Positions 14,259 through 24,344 of a stretch of DNA of 64,000 nucleotides are shown one piece after another. Source of the DNA: Opisthorchis felineus (lineage: Eukaryota > Platyhelminthes > Trematoda > Opisthorchiida > Opisthorchiidae); assembly GCA_004794785.1 (NCBI GenBank), contig SJOL01008821.1, positions 890,484-954,483 of the forward strand, given 5' to 3'. Below the pieces are notes generated by a model. The model searched no databases. It saw only the letters and a list, made by a program, of their open reading frames with translations, and was not told the DNA's origin. Within the stretch, counting starts at the first letter, position 1. The number at the start of each line of letters is the position of its first letter. Made by a program: the position numbers and the translations under genes.

Positions 14259-14424
14259 TTTTTCTTGCAAGCAAAAATACTCCCCTGCCGCGATGACCGC
14301 ACCTGGAGCATTTGTGACGCCTGGCTTGGTGGTACTGAGTGAAGTGCCACTCACCACAATATCAGCTGATTGTGGTTTGCTCTTTTTCCGTTCATGTATG
14401 TTCTCAGACTTTTTGAGATGATGG
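14259..14424 (-). pseudogene. Older gypsy gag, 3' half (zinc knuckles), split by the young element
   Basis: On the minus strand one frame gives YCGEWHFTQY followed by HKCSRCGHRG. This is the paired zinc-knuckle pattern (C-G-x-W-H-F then H-K-C-x-R-C-G-H) of CsRn1-like gypsy gag proteins. It abuts the 5' LTR of the intact gypsy element. The preceding half of the same gag lies on the far side, at 18944-19345, in the same orientation. The pattern is degenerate: one expected Cys of the first knuckle reads as His or Tyr, and frames shift. The clade name is from memory and is tentative. Confidence 0.55.
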
Positions 14425-14733
14425 TGTAACGGTGGGTACTACCGATGACGCATGCGGGTAGTATGTGTGTTCTCGTAACTTCGTCTTGATCTAATGGAAG
14501 GTGGGATTTATTACGGAATTTGTGGAACTACGTTACAGTTTTTGCTTCCAGTTGTGCGATAGTCAATGAATATCCAGGAGAGTTCAAGAAGACGCGTTCG
14601 AGAAGAAGATGGATATTCCGCTTTTAAAAACAACATGCAAATGAGAGTTTAACCTTCCTGTCCAATAGTCTGTAACCGTTTAGTTGGCGTTTTCTAATAA
14701 ACAACTCTGCAGCGAAGGGTTTCCCTCCTTACA
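14425..14733 (+). repeat. 5' LTR of the gypsy element
   Basis: Starts TGTAACGGTGGGTACTAC and ends CCTCCTTACA. It matches 18634-18943 and, reversed, 51716-52024. An AATAAA at 14696-14701, 33 bp before the LTR end, is the likely poly(A) signal. The 309 bp length is short but usual for compact gypsy elements. Confidence 0.95.
14696..14701 (+). promoter_or_regulatory. AATAAA poly(A) signal in the LTR
   Basis: AATAAA lies close to the LTR end. The same hexamer is present in the 3' LTR, where it would direct cleavage of the element transcript. Confidence 0.6.
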
Positions 14734-14753
14734 TTTGGTGCCGTCGCCAGGAT
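14734..14753 (+). promoter_or_regulatory. Primer-binding site
   Basis: The sequence directly after the 5' LTR contains TGGTGCCGTCGCCAGGAT. Its complement ends in CCA and divides cleanly into a discriminator A, a 7-nt acceptor strand and a 5-nt T-stem strand, so it fits a tRNA 3' end. The first nine bases agree with what I remember of metazoan tRNA-His. The rest differs, so the primer tRNA is only a suggestion. Confidence 0.65.
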
Positions 14754-14757
14754 AAGG

Positions 14758-17700
14758 ATGAGAATACCGTGGCCACAACCTTTCGAGGATGGGGATGTGC
14801 GGACCTTCCTGGAGGACTTCGAGGATGTTGCGGAGGCGGCAGGACTGGAGACCGACAGGGGTAAGTTGGCGGCACTGAAGACCCTCCTCAGAGGCCGGGC
14901 GAAGGCGGCCCTGGATGCGGCCAGAAGAGGCCCTCGGAAGATGGACTGGGCCGCCGCGAAGGAATCTCTTGCAGCGGAGTTCGACACGCCGGCCGACCGC
15001 CAGGAGGCTATGAGGCGGTTCAAGACGGCCAGCATGGGACCTGGATGTGACCCGACCGTGTTCTTCGCCAGCCTGCAGCAGTTGTTGGATCGGGCCTTGC
15101 CGGAACTGGACGGAGTATCGCGCCAGCAGTTGCTGTCCGAACAGTTCGTCGAGGGAGTCCACCCTGCGCTTCGTGCCCAGTTGCGGTTGGCAAGAGCAAC
15201 TGGCCAGTTGAGTGTGGAGCACCTGGTGCGTCTGGCACGGGAATTGGCCGAGGCGCCACTGGCCACGTTGCAGTCGCAGGAGAACAGGGATGAGTCAACA
15301 GTGGAGGACCTGAAGAACAAAGTGGACCAACTTGCCGGACAGCTTGCAGCAATCAAGACGGAATCTCGGAGGCACGCTCGAATGAGCCGATGCTACAGGT
15401 GTGGCATGCATGGCCACTGGAAGAATCAATGCCCTCATACCCGACCACCTGTACATAATAAAACTTTGGACTACTCCTCTTTTCCCGGGTGGGTTGCGAT
15501 CAGTGCAGTCACACAGGCTACTATACAGGCCGTTGTCGAGATAGACGGGAAGAAGGAGCTGTGTCTGATTGATACGGGAGCAGGGGTATCGCTGAGACGG
15601 AGAGGGAACGAAGCTGTATGCAAACCGTGCGCGCTAGCCGTAAGAGCAGTGGGTGGATACCAACTGAAAATTGACGGATTGTCAATGCACTCAATGCGCC
15701 TAGGCGACAGGTCCGTGCAGCACGAGTTCCTTATCAGCCCAGACATTGAGCAGACAATTTTGGGAGCAGATTTTCTCAGGGGCACAGAATCCGTGGTTGA
15801 TCTCAAGCGGGGAAAACTGGTGACCAAGTATGGCGCAGTCAAGCTTGAAGGTTACCCAAGCACTGCCGTGAACGAGCTGCATGTCCGAAAGCTTCCGTCC
15901 TGTAACATGCCGTCAGTACAATCCGTGGTCGAGGAATACTCCGAATTGTTCACAGGCGAAGAGGATCCGTTTGGCTTCTGCTCGTGGATTGAACACGAAA
16001 TTCCGCTCTCGTCTGAATGCTTTCGACCTTACGGACCCCGTCCGCTGCCGCTCCATCTACGGGAGGAGGTCCATAAGCAAGTGCAGGAGATGTTGAAAAA
16101 TGGCATAATTGAGGAGGCCAACAGTGCATACAACTCCCCGGTTGTGCTTGTAAAGAAGGCAAATGGAAAGTATCGGTTCTGCGTGGATTTTCGGCGTTTG
16201 AACGAACTGACCGTAAATCGGGTTGTAGCTGTCCCTTCGGTGGCGGATATTTTCGATTCCCTCCAGCATTCCCGATATTTCACGGTGTTCGACTTGCGTT
16301 CCGGATATTGGCAACTATCTATCAAGGCGGAGGACCGGGAGAAAACGGCGTTCACCGTTGGGGACACCCAATATCAATTTAGACGGATGCCGTTTGGTTT
16401 GTCGGGAGCACCATTCACATTCCGGCGCTTGATGCTTCGTTTAACGAAGGGTCTACAGAATGTTGCCGTGTACGGGGATGATATCGTTGTGTACAGCAAT
16501 TCGGAACCAGAGCACGCAGTTCATTTGAAGGCCGTATTGAAGCGTATCCGGGAGGCGGGCCTGCGGATAAATGAAGCCAAGACACAGCTCGCTCGGAGTT
16601 CAGTGACACTGCTGGGGCATAAAGTGGGTCACGGAGAGGTTAGCCCACTGCCAGAAAAACTGGCAAAGATCGAGGACTGTGCTGTTCCCAATTCCAAGCG
16701 ATCCCTACGGCAGTTTCTTGGGCGAGCAGCATACTACAGCCGGTTTGTCCAAGATTTCAACACGATTGCTGCTCCACTGTACGACTTGCTTGGGCAAAAT
16801 CGGAAGTTCGAATGGACCAGGGAAGCACACGAGGCTTTCGAACGTGTCAAAGCGCGCATGCTGGATCAGCAACTGACCCTCAAACTGCCCAGGGTCGGAG
16901 AGATGTTTACTGTTGCAACGGACGCTAGCGACCGCGGTATCGGCGCTGTCCTGAAGCAGAGGCATGGAGTTATCGAATATGCCAGTCGCGTCCTGACTAA
17001 CGCTGAGCAGAAGTACTCGACTATTGAGAAAGAATGTTTAGCGATCGTCTGGGCCCTGGATAAGTGGAGGCCATACCTGCTTGGACAAAGATTTCATGTC
17101 GAGACTGATCACAAACCCCTGGAGTGGATCAGGACCACCAGAGATCCTCGCGGAAAGCTCGCGCGCTGGGCACTCCGGTTGCAAGAGTACGACTTTACGA
17201 TCCGGCACGTGCCAGGGAAGGAGAATCACCTGGCTGATTGGCTGTCAAGACCAGAGGCTGAAGATGAGGCCCCCAGGATCATGATCGGTGCCAATAGCCT
17301 CGTCGTCGAACTGGATCCCGGGAGGTTGGTGCAACTCCAACGGCAGGATCCTGTGTTACGGAAGGTTGCAGCCTCCTTGTTGGATGGACGGAATATTGAG
17401 AACGGAGACGGAGACAAGGAATTGCAAATGTTCCAGAGTCACTTTGATAGATTGAGTCTGAGTGAGGCTGGCATAATTTCTTGGAACGACACTGATTCTG
17501 ATGTTGTGCTGCCCGTAATACCTCGCGTCTTGAGAAGGAAGCTGATCGTCGAATGCCACGAAATGGCACACACAGGGTGCACCAAGACATACGACTTACT
17601 TCGGCAGAGGGCCTACTGGCCCGGAATGAGAAGTGAGGTGATGGATTATGTGGTGTCCTGTAAGCGGTGCCAACTGATGAAAGGGGATACGACAGGGGTA

Positions 17701-18621
17701 ACCAATCCCATGGAACCCATTCCTGTATCAGAAATCGGCGAGTTATGGTCTGTGGACGTCATGGGCCCCTTTCCGGTGACGACCAGTGGAAATCAGTATA
17801 TCGTGGTGATGACAGAACACCTGTCGCGGTGGGTCGAGGCGGCAGCCGTGCCAAACCAACGGGCGACGACAATCAGCGGAGTGGTAATGCGTCACATCGT
17901 GGCCAACCACGGGGTGCCAAAAATGATTCTAACGGATCAAGGGCCTTGCTTCGAGAGCGAAGAGTTTAGGAGTTGCTTGCAGAAGCTGGGCATCAGACGG
18001 CTGAGGACGGCACCATATCACCCGCAAACAAATGGTCTTACAGAACGCAATAACCGAACGATCAAGGAGTGGCTAGCGGCCAAAGGAGGTGATTGGGAAG
18101 TGAACCTGCCGATGGTGTTGCTCGCTCATCGGGCTTCCATACAGCCAACCACAGGCAAGTCCCCGTTCATGCTGATGTACGGTCGACATCCGCGCCTTCC
18201 AGTTGATCAGGAAATTGGGTTATGGCCGGCAACACACTTGTCTCCAGAGGAGCTAGGAGAGGAAAGGAGGAAAGCTCGAGAAAACTTGTCCGCCGCTCAG
18301 GAAAGGACTAGACAGAAAACGGCAAGTAGAAAGGCACGACCATTCCCCATAGGCGCGAAGGTTAAGTGGAAGGATCATCAGAATCCTGGAAGGAGTGGAC
18401 TGGGATCGCGGAAGCTGGGCAGCCGATGGCAAGGTCCGTTTGTCGTTACCGACCGCCGGGGGAACGTCTATACAATTCAAGACGGTCGGGGATCGAAAAG
18501 AGTAAATGGGACTCAGCTTCGGAAGTGGCATGATACACCCGAAGAGTTGCCGAACAGACCAGCTGCCGGAGCCGACCCAACGGAGGTAAATGGAAATCAG
18601 TGGCATGCAAGCAACCTTTAA
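14758..18621 (+). CDS. gag-pol: Gypsy Gag-Pol polyprotein, 1287 aa, intact
   Basis: One open frame encodes capsid-like Gag, nucleocapsid, protease, reverse transcriptase, RNase H and integrase. Visible motifs: a CX2CX4HX4C knuckle at residues 212-225 (CYRCGMHGHWKNQC); protease DTGA at 272-275; RT with Asp512 in FDLRSGYWQL, RMPFGLSGAPFTF, and YGDD at 572-575; RNase H Asp722, Glu759, Asp784; integrase zinc finger His934, His938, Cys968, Cys971; and a D,D35E triad at Asp1000, Asp1060, Glu1096. A GPF module (1226-1228) closes the integrase. All key residues are present. YGDD is less common than the Y[LIV]DD of most gypsy RTs. Gag and Pol lie in one frame with no stop or shift between them. The ATG follows the primer site by about 5 bp. 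The large open frames on the opposite strand at 14680-15356 are shadows. Confidence 0.95.
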   Translation: MRIPWPQPFEDGDVRTFLEDFEDVAEAAGLETDRGKLAALKTLLRGRAKAALDAARRGPRKMDWAAAKESLAAEFDTPADRQEAMRRFKTASMGPGCDPTVFFASLQQLLDRALPELDGVSRQQLLSEQFVEGVHPALRAQLRLARATGQLSVEHLVRLARELAEAPLATLQSQENRDESTVEDLKNKVDQLAGQLAAIKTESRRHARMSRCYRCGMHGHWKNQCPHTRPPVHNKTLDYSSFPGWVAISAVTQATIQAVVEIDGKKELCLIDTGAGVSLRRRGNEAVCKPCALAVRAVGGYQLKIDGLSMHSMRLGDRSVQHEFLISPDIEQTILGADFLRGTESVVDLKRGKLVTKYGAVKLEGYPSTAVNELHVRKLPSCNMPSVQSVVEEYSELFTGEEDPFGFCSWIEHEIPLSSECFRPYGPRPLPLHLREEVHKQVQEMLKNGIIEEANSAYNSPVVLVKKANGKYRFCVDFRRLNELTVNRVVAVPSVADIFDSLQHSRYFTVFDLRSGYWQLSIKAEDREKTAFTVGDTQYQFRRMPFGLSGAPFTFRRLMLRLTKGLQNVAVYGDDIVVYSNSEPEHAVHLKAVLKRIREAGLRINEAKTQLARSSVTLLGHKVGHGEVSPLPEKLAKIEDCAVPNSKRSLRQFLGRAAYYSRFVQDFNTIAAPLYDLLGQNRKFEWTREAHEAFERVKARMLDQQLTLKLPRVGEMFTVATDASDRGIGAVLKQRHGVIEYASRVLTNAEQKYSTIEKECLAIVWALDKWRPYLLGQRFHVETDHKPLEWIRTTRDPRGKLARWALRLQEYDFTIRHVPGKENHLADWLSRPEAEDEAPRIMIGANSLVVELDPGRLVQLQRQDPVLRKVAASLLDGRNIENGDGDKELQMFQSHFDRLSLSEAGIISWNDTDSDVVLPVIPRVLRRKLIVECHEMAHTGCTKTYDLLRQRAYWPGMRSEVMDYVVSCKRCQLMKGDTTGVTNPMEPIPVSEIGELWSVDVMGPFPVTTSGNQYIVVMTEHLSRWVEAAAVPNQRATTISGVVMRHIVANHGVPKMILTDQGPCFESEEFRSCLQKLGIRRLRTAPYHPQTNGLTERNNRTIKEWLAAKGGDWEVNLPMVLLAHRASIQPTTGKSPFMLMYGRHPRLPVDQEIGLWPATHLSPEELGEERRKARENLSAAQERTRQKTASRKARPFPIGAKVKWKDHQNPGRSGLGSRKLGSRWQGPFVVTDRRGNVYTIQDGRGSKRVNGTQLRKWHDTPEELPNRPAAGADPTEVNGNQWHASNL

Positions 18622-18633
18622 AGGGTGAAGGTG
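18621..18633 (+). promoter_or_regulatory. Polypurine tract
   Basis: AAGGGTGAAGGTG lies directly before the 3' LTR, overlapping the stop codon of gag-pol by one base. It is mostly purine and in the right place to prime plus-strand synthesis. Confidence 0.6.
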
Positions 18634-18943
18634 TGTAACGGTGGGTACTACTGATGACGCATGCGAGTAGTATGTGTGTTCTCGTAACTTCGCCTTGATC
18701 TAATGGAAGGTGGGATTTATTACGGAATTTGTGGAACTACTTTACAGTTTTTGCTTGCAATTGTGCGATAGTCAATGAATATCCGGAAGAGTTCAAGAAG
18801 ACGCGTTCGAGAAGAAGATGGATATTCCGTTTTTTAAAAACAACATGCAAATGAGACTTTAACCTTCCTGTCCAATAGTCTGTAACCGTTTAGTTGGCGT
18901 TTTCTAATAAACAACTCTGCAGCGAAGGGTTTCCCTCCTTACA
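18634..18943 (+). repeat. 3' LTR of the gypsy element
   Basis: 310 bp, a near copy of the 5' LTR with about ten substitutions and one extra base in a T run. It ends TTACA followed by the ATGG target duplicate. Confidence 0.95.
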
Positions 18944-19345
18944 ATGGTATTAAATAGATGTGCACAAATGCTGGAGGTTGCAGATGAGTGGCCGACCATT
19001 GCCGTATCATGCTTCAAGTTTATGAGTCTTTGACATTCAGTGATGAGACCTTGTAATGTCATATCAGCATCTTGTTCAAGGCCGGGTTCCTGTGTCTGCA
19101 CCTCGAAACGACTGGTGACCGGATACGAAAAATGAGGGCATACGAACTGGTTCTCCGTTACTGAGGTGAGCTCGAAATGCTTGCACCCCCAAATGACAAA
19201 ATTGTTAAATGTGACCAACTTGAGGCACTGGTAACGTATTGAATAGTGATGTTTGATCACCGAATATCTGCAACAGTGTTCTGACCGTCTCATTATTTCT
19301 GAGGTCGTGGGACAATTTGCGAGGATCAAGTTTGCATAGAGTTCA
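18944..19345 (-). pseudogene. Older gypsy gag, 5' half
   Basis: On the minus strand, approaching the 3' LTR, one frame contains EPGLEQDADMTLQGLITECQ, with RLINLKHDTAMV following directly. I recognise this as the stretch before the zinc knuckles in CsRn1-like gypsy gag proteins. Upstream pieces (RYQCLKLVTFNN, CKHFELTSVTENQFVC) also fit gag. The frame ends at the LTR, and the knuckles resume at 14424 on the other side of the insertion. Because this gag differs in type from the intact element's Gag, it belongs to another family. Confidence 0.6.
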
Positions 19346-19553
19346 TGCTTAGCTTTACTGAGTTCTTACAGTAATAATTTGACATTCCATCAGTCATCGG
19401 GCTGGAAAAATCACTTTTCAACAGCTTGAACAGGGTGTTGAAAGTGTGACGAGAAAGAGGCTTCATCAGCTGAAGCAACAGAATGCTCGCTGGTACCAAC
19501 TACTGTTTTCTGAACCTGCAGTCTCTGGGCCACTGGTTTGATGGTCTTCAGCT
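19346..19553. other. Spacer with SINE target site
   Basis: No gene seen. CTTCAGCT at 19546-19553 is the left copy of the target duplication of SINE copy 2. Confidence 0.4.
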
Positions 19554-19752
19554 AAAAAATGAAATAAATCATTCAGCTATAGCACCCTTTCGGTTCCTAA
19601 CTGCCATGCCACCAGAAGGAAGCACGAGGGCTGGGATACTGCCAGGTCGCCCAAGCCTAGGCAGGGGAATTCGAGAGGCAGAGGTCAATTTGGGACCACA
19701 GACCTTCCGGTCAGTAAATTCGCGCTGTAAGCATCGAGCCATCTCGCCCCAG
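19554..19752 (-). repeat. tRNA-derived SINE, copy 2
   Basis: A minus-strand SINE flanked by CTTCAGCT on both sides (19546-19553 and 19753-19760). Its 3' tail on the minus strand reads GATTTATTTCATTTTTT after GCTGAAT, so the tail is T-rich rather than poly(A). The 5' end GGGGCGAGATGG is intact. The B-box region is partly mutated. Confidence 0.88.
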
Positions 19753-19879
19753 CTTCAGCTGTTTCTTCAGACTGTTCATGTTCCTGTTTAAGTAACCTTC
19801 AGAGCCGATTGGCTTCGGTAGAGATCGTGGGTTCTCGTCCACGGACTGTCATAACAGTAATGCGCCAGCTCACTTCTGG

Positions 19880-20935
19880 GTCCGGTTCACGGATTTATAC
19901 ACAGGATTGAGGTTTTGCCCAAGCCTTCCGGGTCGGGTTTATTCTAGTCATTCAGCGGCCCCCGTCCACCTGAAAGGCACAAGCGAAGAAAACGTGTAGC
20001 ACAGCTTTTTAACTTCTCAACGTCGAGCATAAGCTTACCAGCGCAAAATCTCACAAAACGCATCCAAAAGTGGTTTGAGCTTGATCCTTGATACAGCCTG
20101 ACCAGCGTCGGAGGAAGGTTATTCCACGCACCAGCTACCCAAAGTGAGAAAAGCTACCATCTAATAAAAGTGCGCACTCTGATCCTCGAATCTTACCATA
20201 ACCTCGCCGTGTGTTATTAGGTCGACGGTGGAAAAACCTGTCTTCAAAACCTTGTCCAAACAAGGCGTAAGTATCCGATGCACAGAGAGACGACGATAGT
20301 CTAGGGGAAGAGGTTCAAGCACCTCGAAGAACGTTTTGTAACCAACAGATCTGAGGCCGACAGCTATCCTAGCAGCTCGTTGGATACACTTAATGAGGAC
20401 CACGTCCCTCTTGCTCCCTGAGTATACAACTTGGTTGCCGTATTCAAGAACCGGTCTGACGTAGCCACCATAGTGTACTGGAATTCCGTGCGAGTGATAC
20501 AGAGGAAGGTGCGCCGAATCATCTGAAGGACGACGAGTGTCTATTGATCCGGCTTTTTGTGTTGGGGTGTGAAGGACATGTTTTAAGAGAGCCAGACACC
20601 TAAACGCTCTTTGGTATCCAGCTTCGTAATGTCTTCCAGTCTGTTCTCACCATGCCCAACAAAGGTGTTTGCTGAGCCTCCTCCGGGGGACATTGACGCA
20701 CCTTTATTTATTCATTTGGAGGTGCCTGTCCAGTGACCACTGCTTTGTGGCACCGACATCGATTTGGAGGGCGCTGGCGTTGGAAATCCAGGATTTCAGG
20801 CCACTTGGACATGGACTTGAAAGCGCATCCGAAAGGTCGTTGACGCAGATCATAAAGAGGACTGGTTCTGAGGTGGAGCCTTGAGAAGCTCCAGTGGAGA
20901 CAGAAGAGTAGGCTGGTCCGACTCAATATTCTACT
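19880..20935 (-). pseudogene. LINE (Jockey/CR1-like) RT remnant, copy 1
   Basis: On the minus strand the region reads as the C-terminal half of a non-LTR reverse transcriptase. SGASQGSTSEPVLF with ICVNDLSDALSS resembles the usual SGVPQGSVLGPLLF and NDL motif. YVRPVLEYGNQVVY and IKCIQRAARIAVGLRSVGY then match the conserved thumb region of such LINEs, and PLPLDYRRLS follows. The catalytic YADD segment is missing, and several stops and shifts are present, so it is dead. The 3' part (19880-20160) matches 63680-64000 in the same orientation, which defines a family. The clade is from motif style only. Confidence 0.72.
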
Positions 20936-21149
20936 TGAGAGGAAAACCTTAATTCAACGTAGAGTTTCCCCTTGAATCTCACAAGACTCGAGTCTGTGGA
21001 GCTGTGGAATATCTGAAACTCCAGCGAACCCTTGTGAGAGTCGAAATTTATGTTGCCGCTATGAGTCCTTCGTCTTTGGCTTATTTTAAGGTGTCCATGA
21101 ACACGAGCGTGTTTGTCACGCAAGAACGGTTTGAGAGGGATCCATGCTC

Positions 21150-22215
21150 CGCCTGGGGTATTAAATCGTGGACGCGTATGTGTCTACTGCAAATTCTCTC
21201 GTGAGTTCACCACATCCAGTTGTGTCAAGTAAGAGTGTGCTCTTTTTGCTCTTTTCTTTAAATTCATAGTCAATACTTTGTTCGAATGTTCTTTACCTGC
21301 CTGTAACACCTCGGAGGTCGAAATGCTCCCTGGACGTTCGCTGATGGACACTGAGTACGCCGACGATGTTGCTCTCATTTGATCGGGCTTTATAGAAATA
21401 CAAACTACTTTAAGTAGCCTAAATAATTCTGCTGCACAGTTCGGTATGCGCTTCGCGCCCTTGAAGTGTAAATTTTCACCGCAAGATCGGGTGGAATTGA
21501 ATCCAACCCTGCTTTCAGGTAACCCGCTTGATGCGGTAGGTAAAATCATTTATCTGGGCAGGTGCATAAGTCCCAGCGGACTGGAAAAAGACGAAATCAT
21601 TTCCAGAATTGTGAGGGCCGGGGCAGCATCTGCTAACCTCCGACACTTGTGGCGCCGACATGATCAGCTTGGCAGCCAGGGATAGAGTGTGCAGTACCGC
21701 GGTCCCATCTGTCCTACTTTATGGATTAGAGGCGTGCCCTCTGCGGACGGGAGATCTTCGAAGACTCTCTGTGTTTGATCGTACGTGCCTCCTAAGCGTT
21801 GTGCAGGTCTGGTGGGAAAATCAGATCAATAAAACTGAGATGCGCCAGAGGGTTTTCGGGAATGTCCACTCTCCCTCGATGGATCGTAGATTAGGCTGGT
21901 TGGTCCGTGTACTTCGTATGCCAGAGGACCGTTTGCTTTCTAGAGCTCCCTTCACCCAGCCTTGCGTCGGATTGAGACAACCCAGGGGTGGTCAGTCCGC
22001 GACTTGGTAACGAAGCATGGAAGCTCTCCTGTCACCTCAGTTGCGTCGGTAATCGCCGTCTCCCCGGATGGGGACCGCGGGACGAAACAAACCAATGTTT
22101 AGTGTCTCTGACAGATATGACCGTCTCATGCCGCAATCGGCGGTCTTGCATCAAAGCTGTCGCATTCACAGCGTACCTCTCAGTCCCTGCAATACCGGAC
22201 AATATTAGTGCGTAG
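21150..22215 (+). pseudogene. APE-type LINE (RTE-like) RT remnant
   Basis: On the plus strand the RT palm is recognisable: FKFIVNTLFECSLPACNTSE, then TEYADDVALI with the catalytic DD at about 21362-21367. It is followed by FGMRFAPLKCKF, IYLGRCISPSG, DEIISRI and LRHLWRRHD. After a frameshift near 21680 it continues with VLLYGLEACPLR and RRLGWLVRVLRMP. In-frame stops lie at 21230 (TAA) and 21380 (TGA). The same family recurs at 29950-30260, 31030-32120 and 41517-41760. It is tail-adjacent to the minus-strand LINE next to it. Confidence 0.75.
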
Positions 22216-24112
22216 CTTATGCCTTCGCCACCATTGTGTAGCTCTCATTCCCTTATTTTTTTATCCTCGGTGTACGGAGATGTAGCGGCTCGAACCAGTG
22301 CACTTTGGTATGCGGTTTCTGAGCTAAAAAGCTGAGTTGAACCGACAGTCGATCACTTGGAAGCATTTTACTATTGTGTGAAAGGTGAAACTGGTCTCTT
22401 CACAAAACAGCTCCGACTATGTTGAGGCATTTTTAGGTTTGTCTTTCAACACATTATCTACTCTAATCCACGTGCAAGCCTCATTAACGAAGGAGTATAA
22501 CTAAGTAGCACGAATTCAAGTGGCTTACAACAAATCCTAAACATGGCCACCCCTTCCATCCGGGAACCTGAACCGAACTACATACCGATGAAGCCCACCC
22601 CGACTTAGAACTCAGCCAGCTTCCGCCAACAAAGGATAATTCCAAGGCTCTTTGTAAACCTCAGAGACAACCCGAGTAAAACTACCTCATTTTGGCACTA
22701 GGAGACCAAAGCCAGAAGTGTTACGAACTGAACGAACATGATCAGCAACTATACGTGACGTGAGAACGAGCGCACAAATTCCCAGGTTACTAAGTTCGTG
22801 TCCTAACCACTGAACTGTCTCGAGCTCAGCTTTGGGTCAGTCCTTTAGTTCAGAGGGAGTGCAGATGGCGGTGCACTGGGCAAGTTACGATGTAACCCAG
22901 GAGTGCATGAAGTGCATGTGGTCTGTCAGATAAAATGCACAGCGTGTGATGAGGTGTTTGGGAGGCGCTAGGCTTAGCAGAAAAACACTGGAACTTCGAT
23001 AACATCTAACCAATCAACATGACATAACCGCCATAACGAAGACTTGGTTATCTCACACACCCTAAATCTCACCTGTTAGTCTGAAGAGCCGAAGAGACCT
23101 CCAACTTCGACATTAAATGACGGTGCTTATTTCTTTAAAGAAGCTCACAGTGAAGGCATCATGCGGTATTCCTATTGTGGATCCTTCTGATGGTCGATTT
23201 AAGTGTGCTTCTGTTGTGTAGAATCACCACTTACCATGTCTCCACATTAGCCCTGCGAGCCCGTGGACACAATGCAATTACATAACCACGCTACTGAACC
23301 TACCCGGTTTAGGACTCCGGACATTTTCTTCAATATCTGGTTACGTGCCCGCAAACGAAGAAGCTATTAATAGGCTATCATCGTTGGGACGTAATGATCA
23401 ATCTGCTGTTGTATCTAATCACGTGTACCATGCTGAAAGAACCAGCATAAATCCGCCGGTTCGCAAAATTACACACTATAACAACTTCAGACATCTTAAC
23501 ACTGCAAACCAATGAATCATGCTGGATAATATTGAAGCAGGGAAAAGGTGGATACAATAGGTCAGATGACTGCTTATGCTGATGGCAGTACTACTGGAAA
23601 ACAGGTTAAAAGCTGTCATCGAATCCAACGAGCCTCTTCGAAGCAGGACGTAAAAATGGTTACGCCACAGGGATCTTGCTTGGTGCCATTATAAGACTGC
23701 TCTGAGCGCATCATTGTGGATGGCCTTCCAGAACCATCGCTCCAGTTGTCGGGACTGTCTCCCACCAGGTGGTCACATCCAAGTTTATGGAAATCTCCAA
23801 AATACCATACAAACGAGCTGATTCATGAGAAAAGTTCGCTGAGAACAGACACTGCTTTCGCGTGTATTCCAACAAAAGATGCCCAATTGAACGCTATCGA
23901 TTTAGCAAAAGGAGAGCATATTCCTTCTGTTCGGTTCTCTGCAATCAGGTGACTCACGTCTAGTTTGGTTGAACAACAATTGTATACGTTCTCTTGTTTC
24001 AGCCCCAGTTGCCCTCGAAATGGTGATTTTGCGAAGCCCGAAACAACAAAGTTAATTTGTTGGACTGCCATTATAGCATCCCTCTACAGCTGTCTGTTAC
24101 GATAGAGCAAGG
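22216..24112. other. Upstream region of TMEM129, no gene seen
   Basis: Nothing recognisable is coded here. The part next to 24113 should contain the TMEM129 promoter and 5' UTR, but I cannot point to a TATA box or initiator with confidence. Confidence 0.4.
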
Positions 24113-24344
24113 ATGGACGTGTTCTTTTCCTGGGTTCCTCTCTCTCCTCTAGAAGTGTTGTATACACTTCTGTTCTGGCTGTTCGTTGTATTCACCGTCT
24201 ATCCACCGCTTGAATTCATCGCAGCTGGTGTCACTTTGGAGAATATTTTCGGGCGATTTTTGGGAAGCGAGAACGTCTTCTTTTTCGAATATCACCTACG
24301 TCGAACAGCTATGCTGAGAGTAGTTTGTTCATTCTATTTACTGT
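24113..24344 (+). CDS. TMEM129: TMEM129 exon 1
   Basis: Starts at ATG 24113 (MDVFFSW). It encodes the first transmembrane helix and the conserved [18 protein letters not shown] segment. It ends before GTAAGT at 24345 with one base left over, which the next exon completes to give LYYGVM, matching the family. Confidence 0.9.

Larger units (their letters stand above)
14425..18943 (+). mobile_element. Full-length Ty3/gypsy LTR retrotransposon
   Basis: A complete element of 4519 bp has direct LTRs of 309 and 310 bp (TG...CA ends), a primer-binding site right after the 5' LTR, one uninterrupted gag-pol frame and a purine-rich tract before the 3' LTR. It is flanked by ATGG on both sides (14421-14424 and 18944-18947), consistent with a 4-bp target duplication. 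The two LTRs differ at about ten positions plus one length change, so about 97% identity, which implies a fairly recent insertion. No env-like frame and no chromodomain were seen. The coding part is visibly richer in GC than the flanks. It interrupts an older gag gene of a different gypsy family. Confidence 0.95.

Noticed and set aside
14680..15356. Long minus-strand open frames (180 and 220 codons)
   Set aside because: They lie antisense to GC-rich gag coding sequence and the LTR, and have no motif of their own; shadows of gag-pol.
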